Below are positions 1-7,994 of a stretch of 37,081 bases of DNA, one piece after another; the first letter of the stretch is position 1, and every line of letters begins with the position of its first letter. This stretch comes from an uncultured Brevundimonas sp. Lineage in GTDB: Bacteria; Pseudomonadota; Alphaproteobacteria; Caulobacterales; Caulobacteraceae. Location: contig NZ_CALMZS010000175.1 of assembly GCF_937870815.1 (NCBI RefSeq), positions 1-37,081 on the forward strand, read 5' to 3'. Both the position numbers and the translations under genes were made by a program. Under the pieces are notes generated by a model, which was given only the letters and a program-made list of their open reading frames with translations, had not been told where the DNA came from and did not search any database.

Positions 1-45
1 CGGCGGCGTAACCGGGCCTTAAGCGCCCTGTGCCAGCGTCCCGGC

Positions 46-420
46 ATGGACAGACGCGCCCTGCTCGGACTGAAGGAAACCGCCCGCAAGACCGGCGGCG
101 GCGGGGGCGCGCCGCAGAACAGCTATCTGCGCCTGCCGACCATCACCGCCAATGTCAGGCGGCCGGGCGGGCGGCTGGGCGTGATGACGGTCGAGACCGG
201 GCTGGACACCCCCGACGCCGCCCTCCGCACCCGGGTCGCCCAGTCGGCCCCGCGCCTGCGCGCGGCCTATGCGGCGGTGGTGCAGCAGGCGGCCAATGCG
301 CTGTTGCCGGGAGCCCCGCCGGACGTCGAGCGGCTGGTGGCCCAGCTTCAGGCGGCGACCAATACGGTGATGGGGCGAGCCGGCGCGCGACTGCTGATCG
401 GGACGGTGATGGTGGTCTGA
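46..420 (+). CDS. Small Tat-signal-family-like hypothetical protein
   Basis: The 124-residue product has a conserved-looking body (roughly residues 25-124) with a 'LPTITANV' strand, a 'GVMTVETGLD' segment and a helical 'APRLRAAYAAVV' segment. From memory it resembles Caulobacterales proteins annotated only as 'Tat pathway signal sequence domain protein'; no function is known to me. The start is the ATG at 46. The N-terminus begins MDRRALLGL, as a Tat signal would, but is followed by charged residues and a Gly run instead of a hydrophobic core, so export is doubtful. No clear ribosome binding site precedes it. The gene is convergent with the ABC ATPase at 521 and separated from it by a heptamer array. 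Confidence 0.6.
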   Translation: MDRRALLGLKETARKTGGGGGAPQNSYLRLPTITANVRRPGGRLGVMTVETGLDTPDAALRTRVAQSAPRLRAAYAAVVQQAANALLPGAPPDVERLVAQLQAATNTVMGRAGARLLIGTVMVV

Positions 421-521
421 GGCATCAGGCAGCAGGCAGCAGGCAACAGGCAACAGGGGGCGCCGAGCCTGGACCTGGTCGCGAGCTTCTTCCTGTTGCC
501 TGTTGCCTGCTCCCTGCTCCC
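421..521. repeat. Inverted heptamer array 1
   Basis: The left arm (421-455) has five heptamers: one GGCATCA, two GGCAGCA and two GGCAACA. The right arm (494-521) has two TGTTGCC and two TGCTCCC. Positions 428-455 and 494-521 can pair at 26 of 28 positions around a 38-base spacer. The right arm ends inside the stop codon of the minus-strand ABC gene (521-523), so the hairpin lies between two convergent genes and could act as a bidirectional terminator or 3' stabiliser. There is no T-tract. Confidence 0.8.
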
Positions 522-1498
522 TAGTCCTTCGTCGGGTCCCCCTGCCCCGCGTCCCCGTAGGTCAGGGCCAGGAAGACGTCTTCCAGATCGGGGTCCTCGG
601 TCACGATGTCGGCGATGGTGACGCCGGCGGCGCGCACGGCGGCCAGCACCTGTTCGACCGACGACTGGCCCTTCCTGTAGGTGACGGCGAAGGCGCCGCC
701 CGGACGGGCGACGGCCTCGAACCCCTTCAGCGCCGGCAGGCCGTCCAGCTCACCCTCGGGGGTGACCACGACGTTGCGGGTGTCGAGGCGGCGCAGCAGC
801 TGGGGGGTGGGCTCGCAGGCCACCACCTGGCCGCGGTTCATGATGGCGATGGTGTCGCAGAGCTCCTGGGCCTCCTCCAGATAGTGGGTGGTCAGCAGGA
901 TGGTGACGCCCCCGGCGTTGAGCCGGCGGACATAGTCCCAGAGCTGGCGGCGCAGCTCGACGTCGACCCCGGCGGTGGGCTCGTCGAGGATCAGGATGGG
1001 CGGATTGTGGACCAGGGCCTTGGCCACCATCAGCCGCCGCTTCATGCCGCCGGACAGGGCGCGGACATAGGCGTGGGCCTTGTCCGACAGGCCCAGCGCC
1101 GCCAGCAGTTCGTCGGAACGGCGCTCGTGGGCCGGCACGCCGTAGAAGCCGGCCTGGACCTCGAGCGCCTCGCGCGGGGTGAAGAAGACGTCGGCGACGA
1201 TCTCCTGCGGCACCACGCCGAGGGCGGCGCGGGCGTCGCGCGGCTGTCTGTCGATGTCGCGGCCCCAGATCGAGGCCGTGCCGCCGGTCTTGTTGACCAC
1301 CCCCGCCAGAATGTTGATCAGGGTCGACTTGCCGGCCCCGTTGGGGCCGAGCAGGCCGAACATCGAGCCGCGCGGAATGACCAGGTCGACGCCGCGCAGG
1401 GCGGCCTTCGGCGGGGCCTTTTTCGTGCCGGCGTAGGTCTTCTCCAGTCCGCGCACCTCGATGGCGTTGACGGGGAGCGGGGCGTCGGGAGCGGTCAT
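521..1498 (-). CDS. ABC-2 type transporter ATP-binding protein
   Basis: The 325-residue protein is an ABC ATPase of the YadG/CcmA-like class that powers small-molecule or drug export through an ABC-2 permease at the inner membrane. Walker A GPNGAGKST is at about residues 51-59, followed by a Q-loop 'VVPQE', the signature LSGGMKRR, Walker B with 'ILILDEPTAGVD', and the switch histidine in 'LLTTHYLEEA'. A C-terminal domain of about 90 residues follows, as is usual in this class. The start is the ATG at 1498. No permease lies next to it: downstream is a convergent gene and upstream a divergent one, so the partner must be encoded elsewhere. The substrate cannot be told from sequence. Confidence 0.93.
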   Translation of the reverse strand: MTAPDAPLPVNAIEVRGLEKTYAGTKKAPPKAALRGVDLVIPRGSMFGLLGPNGAGKSTLINILAGVVNKTGGTASIWGRDIDRQPRDARAALGVVPQEIVADVFFTPREALEVQAGFYGVPAHERRSDELLAALGLSDKAHAYVRALSGGMKRRLMVAKALVHNPPILILDEPTAGVDVELRRQLWDYVRRLNAGGVTILLTTHYLEEAQELCDTIAIMNRGQVVACEPTPQLLRRLDTRNVVVTPEGELDGLPALKGFEAVARPGGAFAVTYRKGQSSVEQVLAAVRAAGVTIADIVTEDPDLEDVFLALTYGDAGQGDPTKD

Positions 1499-1620
1499 CG
1501 GCGGCTTTCGGGGGAGCGGTCCGCCTAGGTAGGCGCGCGACCGCCCGCGGCCAAGCCCCGGCGGGCCCCGGCCCGCCTCCCCGGGGGGCGCGCGAGGTTT
1601 GACGCGGCGCGCCGCCCCGC

Positions 1621-1748
1621 CTAGAGCCTGATCGGTTGAGGAGGACTCGCTTCGCGATTCCGCCGATGCCGTGAATCAGGCTCCAGTCTAAGGCTGGAGC
1701 GAAGATCCGGGTTTGGACGCGATCGCGTCCAAACCGATTTCGCTCTAG
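1621..1748 (+). mobile_element. MITE-like palindromic element, full copy 1
   Basis: This 128-bp element is nearly identical to 34979-35104. It is bounded by CTAG on both sides. Just inside, the ends are imperfect inverted repeats: GAGCCTGATCGG on the left, and GAGCGAAATCGG read inward from the right. Module A (left half) folds as GAGCCTGAT / ATCAGGCTC around an inner GC-rich hairpin. Module B (right half) contains a perfect 26-bp palindrome centred on GCGATCGC. It contains three GANTC sites (GACTC, GATTC, GAATC). It lies between the divergent ABC and zinc-finger genes. Ends of the form C-TA-element-TA-G match the CTAG target and TA duplication known for IS630-type transposition; that origin is inferred. 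Confidence 0.75.
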
Positions 1749-1788
1749 GGAGTCGGCCGACGCGCCCTCCCCGTTGAAAAGGTCGACC

Positions 1789-2028
1789 ATGCCGCCCCGC
1801 CATCCCGATGCGATCATCCCGCCGCCGGAAGAGATCGTCGTCTCGACCAGGCGCGTGGCCTGCGACGGCGGCGGCGGGGTTCTCGGCCATCCGCTGGTCT
1901 ATATGGACATGGGCGAGGACGATTTCGTCGAGTGCGGCTATTGCGACCGGCGCTTCGTGCTGTCGTCGGCGCCGAAGCCCGGGAGCGAATATTTCAGCCC
2001 CGCCGCGCGGCCGCCCGAGGCGCACTGA
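1789..2028 (+). CDS. Zinc-finger domain protein (zf-CHCC family)
   Basis: The 79-residue protein carries the motif '[19 protein letters not shown]' followed by '[10 protein letters not shown]'. This is the Cys/His zinc-binding pattern of the zf-CHCC family, related to the NDUFS6-type accessory subunit of complex I. In alphaproteobacteria such proteins are found as stand-alone ORFs. The likely zinc ligands are the Cys of VACDG, the His of GHP and the two Cys of CGYC. I chose the ATG at 1789 because AAAAGG lies about 7 bases upstream; an in-frame TTG at 1774 has no such site. It precedes cobT by 22 bases, so the two are probably cotranscribed. A complex I role is inference from the family. Confidence 0.88.
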   Translation: MPPRHPDAIIPPPEEIVVSTRRVACDGGGGVLGHPLVYMDMGEDDFVECGYCDRRFVLSSAPKPGSEYFSPAARPPEAH

Positions 2029-2050
2029 GGCGAAAGGCCGACCGGACGCC

Positions 2051-3922
2051 ATGGCCTCCGCCGAGACCCCCGCCGAAATCTTCAAGCGCGCGCTGGCCCA
2101 CGCGGCGCGGGCGCTGGCGGAGCAGTCGGAGCTGGAGGTGTCGTTCGGCTCCGACGGGCCGAAGCTGGTCGGCGGGGTCCTGACCCTGCCGCATCCGCCG
2201 CGCGACCCGTCCGGGACGGAGAGCGCCGCCCTGCGCGGACAGGCCGACCGGCTGGCGCTGCGGCTGGCCAATCACGACGAGGCCCTGCACGCCCGGCTGC
2301 GGCCCGCCGACAGCCAGGCGGCCGAGGTCTTCGAGGCGGTCGAGCAGGCCCGGGTCGAGGCGGTCGGCTCGCGCTCCCTGGCCGGGGTGCGGGCCAATAT
2401 GGACGCGGCGCTGCTGACCCGGCTGGAGCGGAGCGGGGCGCTGCGCGCCGCCGCCGCCGGGCGGGTCCCGCTGAACGAGGCGGTGGCCCTGCTGGTGCGC
2501 GAGCGGCTGACCGGTCAGAGGGCGCCGGACGGAGCCGGGGCGCTGCTGGACCAGGTGCGCGGCGACCTGGAGGCCAGGGCCGGGGCGCGGATCGACGCCC
2601 TGGCCGGGGCGGCCGACGACCAGGCCCTGTTCGCGGCGCGGCTCAGGGAGGTGCTGCGGGCGCTGGACCTCGATCCCGGCGACGGGCGCGGCGACGAGCC
2701 TTCGGACGACAGCGGCGAGGACGAGCCGGACGCGCAGGAGCCGGACTCCGCCGACGACCAGGACGAGGAGGACGACGCCGGCGGCGGCGAGGGCCAGTCG
2801 ATGGACGGCTCGGCCGACGACCGGACCCCGGGCGACGAGCGCGACGGCCGCCCCGACGGCGCGCCCGCCGATGCGGACGGCGACGCCTCGGACGAGGGGG
2901 CCGAACTCAACGAGGGGGCCCTGCCCCACCGGCAGGAGGACGGCGGCGACGCCCGGGCGCCCGACGCCTACCGGGTCTTCACCACCGCCTATGACGAGAC
3001 CATCGACGCCGCCGAACTGTGCGACCCCAACGAGCTGGAGCGGCTGCGGGCGATGCTCGACCAGCAGCTGACGGCGCTGTCGTCGGTGGTGGCGCGGCTG
3101 GCCAACAAGCTTCAACGCAGATTGATGGCGCAGCAGAGCCGCAGCTGGACCTTCGACCTCGAGGAGGGGGTGCTGGACACCGCCCGGCTGACCCGGATCA
3201 TCACCGACCCGACCAGCCCGCTGAGCTTCAAGGCCGAGAGCGAGAGCCCGTTCCGGGACACGGTGGTGACCTTGCTGCTGGACAATTCCGGATCGATGCG
3301 CGGGCGGCCGATCATGGTGGCGGCGGTGTGCGCCGACATCCTCGCCCGGACGCTGGAGCGCTGCGGGGTCAAGGTCGAGATCCTCGGCTTCACCACCCGG
3401 GCCTGGAAGGGCGGCCAGGCGCGCGAGGCCTGGATCAGCGCCGGCAAGCCGGCCCATCCGGGGCGGCTGAACGATCTGAGGCACATCGTCTACAAGGCGG
3501 CCGACTCGCCGTGGCGGCGGTCCAGGAAGAACCTCGGCCTGATGATGCGCGAGGGGCTGCTGAAGGAGAACATCGACGGCGAGGCCCTGAGCTGGGCCCA
3601 TGACCGGCTGCGGGCCCGCCCCGAGGCGCGGCGCATCCTGATGGTCATCTCCGACGGCTCGCCGGTCGACGACTCGACCCAGTCGGCCAACGCCGCCCTC
3701 TATCTGGACAGGCATCTGCGGCAGGTGATCGCCGACATCGAGGCGCGCTCGCCGGTCGAGCTGATCGCCATCGGCATCGGCCATGACGTGACCCGCTGGT
3801 ACCGCCGGGCGGTGACCATCGTCGACGTCGAACAGCTGGGCGGGGTGATGATCGAGAAGCTGGCCGAGCTATTCGACAGCGAGCCGAAGGCGGCGCCGAG
3901 GCGGCGGCGGCGGGCGGCGTGA
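2051..3922 (+). CDS. cobT: Cobaltochelatase CobT subunit
   Basis: The 623-residue protein matches the CobT subunit, which with the AAA+ protein CobS loads cobalt into hydrogenobyrinate a,c-diamide on CobN in aerobic cobalamin synthesis. The layout is typical: a helical N-terminal region, a very acidic linker of about 90 residues (about 215-300), and a C-terminal von Willebrand A domain with the MIDAS motif DNSGSM starting near residue 411. The ATG at 2051 was preferred over an in-frame upstream start at 1808, because that extension is Arg/Ser-rich and overlaps the zinc-finger gene. The stop overlaps the next gene as GTGA. CobS and CobN are not in this window, so function depends on genes elsewhere. 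Confidence 0.94.
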   Translation: MASAETPAEIFKRALAHAARALAEQSELEVSFGSDGPKLVGGVLTLPHPPRDPSGTESAALRGQADRLALRLANHDEALHARLRPADSQAAEVFEAVEQARVEAVGSRSLAGVRANMDAALLTRLERSGALRAAAAGRVPLNEAVALLVRERLTGQRAPDGAGALLDQVRGDLEARAGARIDALAGAADDQALFAARLREVLRALDLDPGDGRGDEPSDDSGEDEPDAQEPDSADDQDEEDDAGGGEGQSMDGSADDRTPGDERDGRPDGAPADADGDASDEGAELNEGALPHRQEDGGDARAPDAYRVFTTAYDETIDAAELCDPNELERLRAMLDQQLTALSSVVARLANKLQRRLMAQQSRSWTFDLEEGVLDTARLTRIITDPTSPLSFKAESESPFRDTVVTLLLDNSGSMRGRPIMVAAVCADILARTLERCGVKVEILGFTTRAWKGGQAREAWISAGKPAHPGRLNDLRHIVYKAADSPWRRSRKNLGLMMREGLLKENIDGEALSWAHDRLRARPEARRILMVISDGSPVDDSTQSANAALYLDRHLRQVIADIEARSPVELIAIGIGHDVTRWYRRAVTIVDVEQLGGVMIEKLAELFDSEPKAAPRRRRRAA

Positions 3923-4896
3923 GCCGCGCCTGGGCGGCCGTGGCCGCGACCCTGTGGCTGTCGGCCTGCGCCACCGCCGTTCCGGCCCCGGTCTGGACCG
4001 GGGCCGAGGCCGGATGGACCGCCGCCGAAGCCGCGGTGCGGCCGGTCGGCCTGGGCGTGCCGGGCGGGGCGAGGCTGGCCGCGGGCGTGCGCTTCGCCGG
4101 CGGCGTCCAGCTGGTGCTCGAGGACGACTCGCCGCTGCACGGCCTGTCGGACCTGAAGCTGCTCGACGAGGAGGATTTCGTCTCGGTGAGCGACTCCGGC
4201 GACCTGGTCCGCGGACGTCTGCGCCTCGACCGGTCGGGCCGGCTGGCGGGGCTGGACGGGCTGCGCCGGCGCCGGCTGACGCGGCCGGACGGATCGCCGA
4301 TCACGGACAAGGCGGACGGCGACGCCGAGGGCCTGTTCCTCGAGGCCGACGGCGGACTGGCCGTGTCGTTCGAGCGCCGGCACCGGCTGTGGGCCTACGG
4401 CCCGCCGGAGCGCCCGGCCCGGCCGACGCCCCTGGCCTCGCCCGAGGCGGATTTCCCGCTGAACGCCGGCATGGAGGCCGTCGCCGCCGCCCCCGGCGGA
4501 TGGCGGGTCGCCGGCGAATCGGGCGGGATCTGGGACTGCGCGCCGACCGGGTGCCGGGCCGTGCGCGAGCCGCCGGCCGAGCCGGTCCCGGACAGCGACT
4601 ACCGTATCACCGGCATGGACCGCGATCCGCGCGGCGACGGCTTCTGGGTGGTCGAGCGGCGCTTCCGGCCGCCGGTGGATGTACGGGCGCGGGTGCGGCG
4701 CATGGCGGCGGACGGGACGCCGGGGCCGGTCCTGATCGAACTCAGCCTGCCGTCGACGGTGGACAATTTCGAGGGTGTCGCGGCGCTGGCCCGCGCCGAC
4801 GGGGTGCGGCTCTACATCCTGTCGGACGACAACGGCAGCCCGCGGCAGAGGACCCTGCTGCTGGCGTTCGACGTCAGATACGCTCCGACACCTTGA
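3919..4896 (+). CDS. Esterase-like activity of phytase family lipoprotein
   Basis: The 325-residue protein starts at a GTG (3919) overlapping the cobT stop codon in a GTGA arrangement, so translation is probably coupled. The N-terminus (about '[14 protein letters not shown]') is a signal peptide with a lipobox LSAC, indicating a lipoprotein. The body resembles the 'esterase-like activity of phytase' family, a beta-propeller-type fold: '[21 protein letters not shown]', '[16 protein letters not shown]', '[14 protein letters not shown]' and, near the end, '[10 protein letters not shown]' with 'LYILSDDN'. True phytase activity has not been shown for most members. The last 23 bases overlap coq7 on the opposite strand. 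Confidence 0.85.
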   Translation: MSRAWAAVAATLWLSACATAVPAPVWTGAEAGWTAAEAAVRPVGLGVPGGARLAAGVRFAGGVQLVLEDDSPLHGLSDLKLLDEEDFVSVSDSGDLVRGRLRLDRSGRLAGLDGLRRRRLTRPDGSPITDKADGDAEGLFLEADGGLAVSFERRHRLWAYGPPERPARPTPLASPEADFPLNAGMEAVAAAPGGWRVAGESGGIWDCAPTGCRAVREPPAEPVPDSDYRITGMDRDPRGDGFWVVERRFRPPVDVRARVRRMAADGTPGPVLIELSLPSTVDNFEGVAALARADGVRLYILSDDNGSPRQRTLLLAFDVRYAPTP

Positions 4897-5479
4897 TGGC
4901 CGCGCGGCAGCCGGCCCTGATGACCGCCGAAAGCAGGCCGTAGCCCGGAGCCTCGCGGCTGCCGTGCTCGACGGCATGGTCGTGGTGGGCCAGTTCCTCG
5001 TCGCGGAACCGGGTCAGCTCGGCGGCGAGGGCGGGGTCGCGGTCGGCCAGTTCGGCGATCTGGCCGGCGTAGTGTTCCTCGATGACGCTCTCGACCGCCT
5101 CGGTGCAGGCGTGGGCGGCCTTTTCGCCGAGCAGGGCCGTGCCGGCCCCGAGGCCGAGGGCGGCCAGACGCCAGACCGGGGTCATCACCGTGGGGCGGAC
5201 CCGCTCGGCGTTCAGCAGGGTCTCGAAGCGGGCCAGGTGCACGGCTTCCTGGGCCTGCATCCCGGCCATGTCGGCGGCGACGGCGGCCTTGTCGGGCCGG
5301 CCCTCGAACACCGCCCGCTGGGCCCGGTAGATGTGGACGGCGGCGTATTCGCCGGCGTGGTCGACCCGCAGGATCTCGGCCCGGCGGCGGCGGCTGGCGC
5401 CGCGGCCGGGGCGCGGCAGGCGCACGGGGCGATCCGGCCGGCCCCCGGGCGCGGTTTCAGGGTCGGGGCGCACGGGCAT
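4874..5479 (-). CDS. coq7: Demethoxyubiquinone hydroxylase Coq7
   Basis: The 201-residue protein is a Coq7-type ferritin-like di-iron monooxygenase, hydroxylating demethoxyubiquinone late in ubiquinone synthesis at the inner membrane. Di-iron ligands are visible as E in 'DHAGEYAAVHIY', 'QEAVHL' (ExxH), E in 'SVIEEHYAGQI', and 'DEELAHHDHA' (ExxH). An Arg/Pro-rich N-terminal extension of about 35 residues precedes the domain. The start at 5479 lies 23 bases inside the dsbB coding region, implying coupling within yqaA-dsbB-coq7. Its 3' end overlaps the convergent esterase gene by 23 bases. Pairing a quinone-synthesis enzyme with DsbB makes sense, since DsbB hands electrons to ubiquinone. Confidence 0.95.
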   Translation of the reverse strand: MPVRPDPETAPGGRPDRPVRLPRPGRGASRRRRAEILRVDHAGEYAAVHIYRAQRAVFEGRPDKAAVAADMAGMQAQEAVHLARFETLLNAERVRPTVMTPVWRLAALGLGAGTALLGEKAAHACTEAVESVIEEHYAGQIAELADRDPALAAELTRFRDEELAHHDHAVEHGSREAPGYGLLSAVIRAGCRAAIKVSERI

Positions 5480-5999
5480 CCTTGGGTCTCTTGGCGGCGA
5501 GCAGGCTGAGCCCGGCCAACGCCGCCGAGATCAGCACGTTCCAGCCCGCCATCGACAGGCCCCAGCCGGCCGGAAAGCGCCACGTCACCGCGTCGCAGAG
5601 CACCGGCCGCGAAGTCGGGCCCGCCCCGAAGGCGAGGGCGGCCAGCTTCTCGAGATCGACGTCGCCGCCGCCGGCGCAGGCCGCGGGCAGGCTCCACCAG
5701 TGGTTCTCGCCGCCCATGTGGAACAGGGCCGTGATCGTCCCGGTGGTGAACACCACCGCCAGCAGGAAGGCGGCGATGCGCGGGGTGCCGCGGCTGCCGC
5801 GGCTGGCCAGATGCCAGAGGGTGGCGACGAGGGCGATGGCGACCGCGCCCCAGTAGACCTCGCGCTGCTTCAGGCACAGGTTGCAGGGCGCCAGGTCCGC
5901 GAACCGCTCGAAGGCGTGCGCGGCGCCGAGCAACGCCAGCGAGGCGGCGAGGGCGAAGGCGGTCCACCACCGCGTCAGGAGTCGATACAGGCGTCTCAT
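5457..5999 (-). CDS. dsbB: Disulfide bond formation protein DsbB
   Basis: The 180-residue protein is a DsbB-family inner-membrane quinone reductase that re-oxidises DsbA. Four transmembrane segments are apparent. The first periplasmic loop has the redox pair C39-N-L-C42, followed by KQRE. The second loop has C108 and C135, which would form the pair that receives electrons from DsbA. The final segment 'GWGLSMAGWNVLIS' is typical of the family. The start is the ATG at 5999. No dsbA is visible in the window. Confidence 0.95.
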   Translation of the reverse strand: MRRLYRLLTRWWTAFALAASLALLGAAHAFERFADLAPCNLCLKQREVYWGAVAIALVATLWHLASRGSRGTPRIAAFLLAVVFTTGTITALFHMGGENHWWSLPAACAGGGDVDLEKLAALAFGAGPTSRPVLCDAVTWRFPAGWGLSMAGWNVLISAALAGLSLLAAKRPKDARAPRP

Positions 6000-6038
6000 C
6001 GCTGCTGTTCATAGCCGTGCTTGAGGGCGGCGTCGATG

Positions 6039-6111
6039 AGGGTCTGGGGGGCCAGGGGCCAGGTTCCGGACTCATAAGCCCCGAGCCCCCGGCCCCTGCT
6101 CCCGAGCCCAC
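6039..6111. repeat. Inverted heptamer array 2
   Basis: The left arm (6039-6067) carries degenerate heptamers AGGGTCT, GGGGGCC, AGGGGCC and AGGTTCC. The right arm (about 6078-6105) carries GCCCCGA, GCCCCCG, GCCCCTG and CTCCCGA. The arms are complementary in type but imperfect. The array abuts the yqaA stop codon (6112-6114) and lies between yqaA and dsbB. It is more decayed than the arrays at 428-521 and 31899-32072. Confidence 0.6.
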
Positions 6112-6687
6112 TCAGAGCAGCTTCGCCGCCACCACGGCGCCGACCAGCACGACGATGCCGATGACGCTCCACAGGGCGAGGCGCTTCTCGACCTGGGCCA
6201 GCATGGCCGGACCCCAGCGCCGCAGGATCCAGGCCTCAAGGAAGAAGCGCCCGCCGCGGGTCGCCACCGAGGCGGCGACGAAGACCGGGAAGCTGAACGC
6301 GGCCAGACCCGAGGCGATGGTCACCAGCTTGTAGGGCACCGGCGTCAGCCCCTTGATCAGAATGACCGCCAGGCCCCAGCGGTCGAACCAGTGCTGAAAT
6401 TCCGCCAGGCCCTCGGAATGACCGAGCACGCTCATCAGCCAGAGGCCCAGATCGGTCAGATAGTAGCCGATGGCGTAGCCGAGGATGCCGCCCAGCACCG
6501 AGGCGGCGGTGCAGACGAAGGCGTAGAAATAGGCCCTGTCGGGCCGTGCGAGGATCATCGGCGCCAGCATCACGTCCGGCGGGACGGGGAAGAAGGAGCT
6601 CTCGGCGAACGAGATCACGGCGAGGGCCGGGGTGGCGTGACGGCTGCGGGCCAGTGCGAAGACCCAGTCGTAAAGCTTGCGGAACAT
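6112..6687 (-). CDS. yqaA: YqaA-type DedA/VTT-domain membrane protein
   Basis: The 191-residue integral membrane protein belongs to the YqaA branch of the DedA/SNARE-associated (VTT) superfamily, a group linked to lipid-carrier recycling and membrane homeostasis. Diagnostic features are 'FAESSFFPVPPDVMLAPMIL' near residues 27-46, a glycine-rich 'LGGILGYAIGYYL' helix, and 'KGLTPVPYKLVTIASGLA', the conserved re-entrant loop segment with its Pro and Lys. The start is the ATG at 6687. It is the first gene of a probable yqaA-dsbB-coq7 transcript, although 112 bases including a heptamer array separate it from dsbB. Its exact substrate is unknown. Confidence 0.92.
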   Translation of the reverse strand: MFRKLYDWVFALARSRHATPALAVISFAESSFFPVPPDVMLAPMILARPDRAYFYAFVCTAASVLGGILGYAIGYYLTDLGLWLMSVLGHSEGLAEFQHWFDRWGLAVILIKGLTPVPYKLVTIASGLAAFSFPVFVAASVATRGGRFFLEAWILRRWGPAMLAQVEKRLALWSVIGIVVLVGAVVAAKLL

Positions 6688-6840
6688 ACCATCCCCGGCG
6701 GAGGCCCCATGGGCGCCTGACCTCTGGCTCTAGCAGGGGCCGCGGCGATGCGCACCTGCCGAAACAGGGCGTGAGTCGCCGGGACGGCCATCCGCCGCTA
6801 TACAGGCCCCTGGCCGCCTCTCCCCGGGACCGGAAAGACC

Positions 6841-7281
6841 ATGCGCTATCTGCACACCATGGTCCGCGTGACGGACCTCGACGCCTCGCTGCGCTTCTAC
6901 GGCGACCTGCTGGGTCTGGAGGAGACGCGCCGCATGGAGGACGAGGCCGGGCGCTACACCCTGGTGTTCCTCGCCGCGCCGGGCGACCGCGCGCGCGCGG
7001 AGGCCGAGCGCTCGCCGGAGGTCGAACTGACCTTCAACTGGGACCCGCAGCCCTATCCCGGCGGCCGCAATTTCGGCCATCTGGCCTACAGGGTCGACGA
7101 CATCTACGCCGCCTGCCAGAGGCTGATGGACGGCGGGGTGACCATCAACCGCCCGCCCCGCGACGGCCGCATGGCCTTCGTCCGCTCGCCGGACGGCATC
7201 TCCGTCGAACTGCTGCAGGAGGGCGCGCCGCGGCCGCCCGCCGAGCCCTGGGCCTCGATGCCCAACACCGGGAGCTGGTAA
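6841..7281 (+). CDS. gloA: Lactoylglutathione lyase (glyoxalase I)
   Basis: The 146-residue protein is a VOC-superfamily glyoxalase I, converting the methylglyoxal-glutathione hemithioacetal to S-lactoylglutathione in the cytosol. The N-terminus 'MRYLHTMVRVTDLDASLRFY' is close to the E. coli enzyme. The four metal ligands can be placed at H5, E62 (in 'EVELTFNW'), H80 (in 'NFGHLAY') and E123 (in 'SVELLQ'). The start is the ATG at 6841. It is divergent from yqaA, and the following lipoprotein gene starts 10 bases after its stop, suggesting cotranscription. Confidence 0.94.
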   Translation: MRYLHTMVRVTDLDASLRFYGDLLGLEETRRMEDEAGRYTLVFLAAPGDRARAEAERSPEVELTFNWDPQPYPGGRNFGHLAYRVDDIYAACQRLMDGGVTINRPPRDGRMAFVRSPDGISVELLQEGAPRPPAEPWASMPNTGSW

Positions 7282-7291
7282 GCTGAAAACC

Positions 7292-7903
7292 GTGAAGATC
7301 GCCGCCCTGGCGCTGGCCGTCCTGCCGGTGCTGGGCGCCTGCGCCTCGACCTCCGAAACCCATCCGTCGCGCACCGCGACCGAACAGCTGCTGGTGGCGC
7401 GGGCCGCCGACCGCGCCGTCGAGGGCCTGACCCTGCCGATCCCGGTCGGCACGCGGGTGTTCGTCGACGACACCTATTTCCGCGCCGAGAACGCCCCCTA
7501 TGCGATCAGCGCCGTCCGCGCGGCCCTGTCGGAGGCGGGCTATTCGCTGGCCCCGTCGAAACAGGAGGCCGCCGCCGTGCTCGAGCTGCGCGCCGGCAGC
7601 CTGTCGCTGGAGCAGATGCGCCGGGTGTTCGGGGTGCCCGAGATGCGGGTGCCGATCAACGACAGCTTCAATGTCGTCTCCATGCCGGAGCTGTCGGTCT
7701 ACAGCCGCCGCGACCGGGTCGGCGTGGCCGAGTTCTCCGGCTTCCTCTACGAGCCCAGCACCGGCGCCCCGCTGGGCGCCATCGCCCCGATGACCGGCGA
7801 ATTCCGCATCCGCAGCCACAAGCTGCTGATGATCGTCGCCTGGGGCCAGCAGCGCGTCGATCCCGGCGAGCGCAACCCGGGCGACAGCTGGCGTCAGTTC
7901 TGA
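7292..7903 (+). CDS. DUF6655-like lipoprotein
   Basis: The 203-residue protein begins with a signal peptide ending in the lipobox LGAC (cleavage before about C17), so it is a probable lipoprotein. The mature part has 'SRTATEQLLVARAADRAVEGL' followed by 'IPVGTRVFVDDTYF', 'YAISAVRAALSEAGYSL' and 'AAAVLELRAGSLSLEQ'. That pattern resembles uncharacterised lipoproteins I associate with DUF6655; the label is from memory. The start is the GTG at 7292; no in-frame ATG gives an intact signal peptide. A role in envelope assembly would be a guess. It probably shares the gloA transcript. Confidence 0.75.
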   Translation: MKIAALALAVLPVLGACASTSETHPSRTATEQLLVARAADRAVEGLTLPIPVGTRVFVDDTYFRAENAPYAISAVRAALSEAGYSLAPSKQEAAAVLELRAGSLSLEQMRRVFGVPEMRVPINDSFNVVSMPELSVYSRRDRVGVAEFSGFLYEPSTGAPLGAIAPMTGEFRIRSHKLLMIVAWGQQRVDPGERNPGDSWRQF

Positions 7904-7994
7904 TCAGGGGCGGCCGGAGACATGACGCCGCCGTAACTTGCGCGCCGCGGCGCGAGCGGTGATGGTCGGGGACTGAAGTTTCCGGGAGTCCTTC

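Noticed and set aside
1597..1625. Promoter TTGACG-N17-TAGAGC running into the repeat element before the zinc-finger gene
   Set aside because: The -10 matches only half of the consensus and would put the start about 165 bases from the gene.
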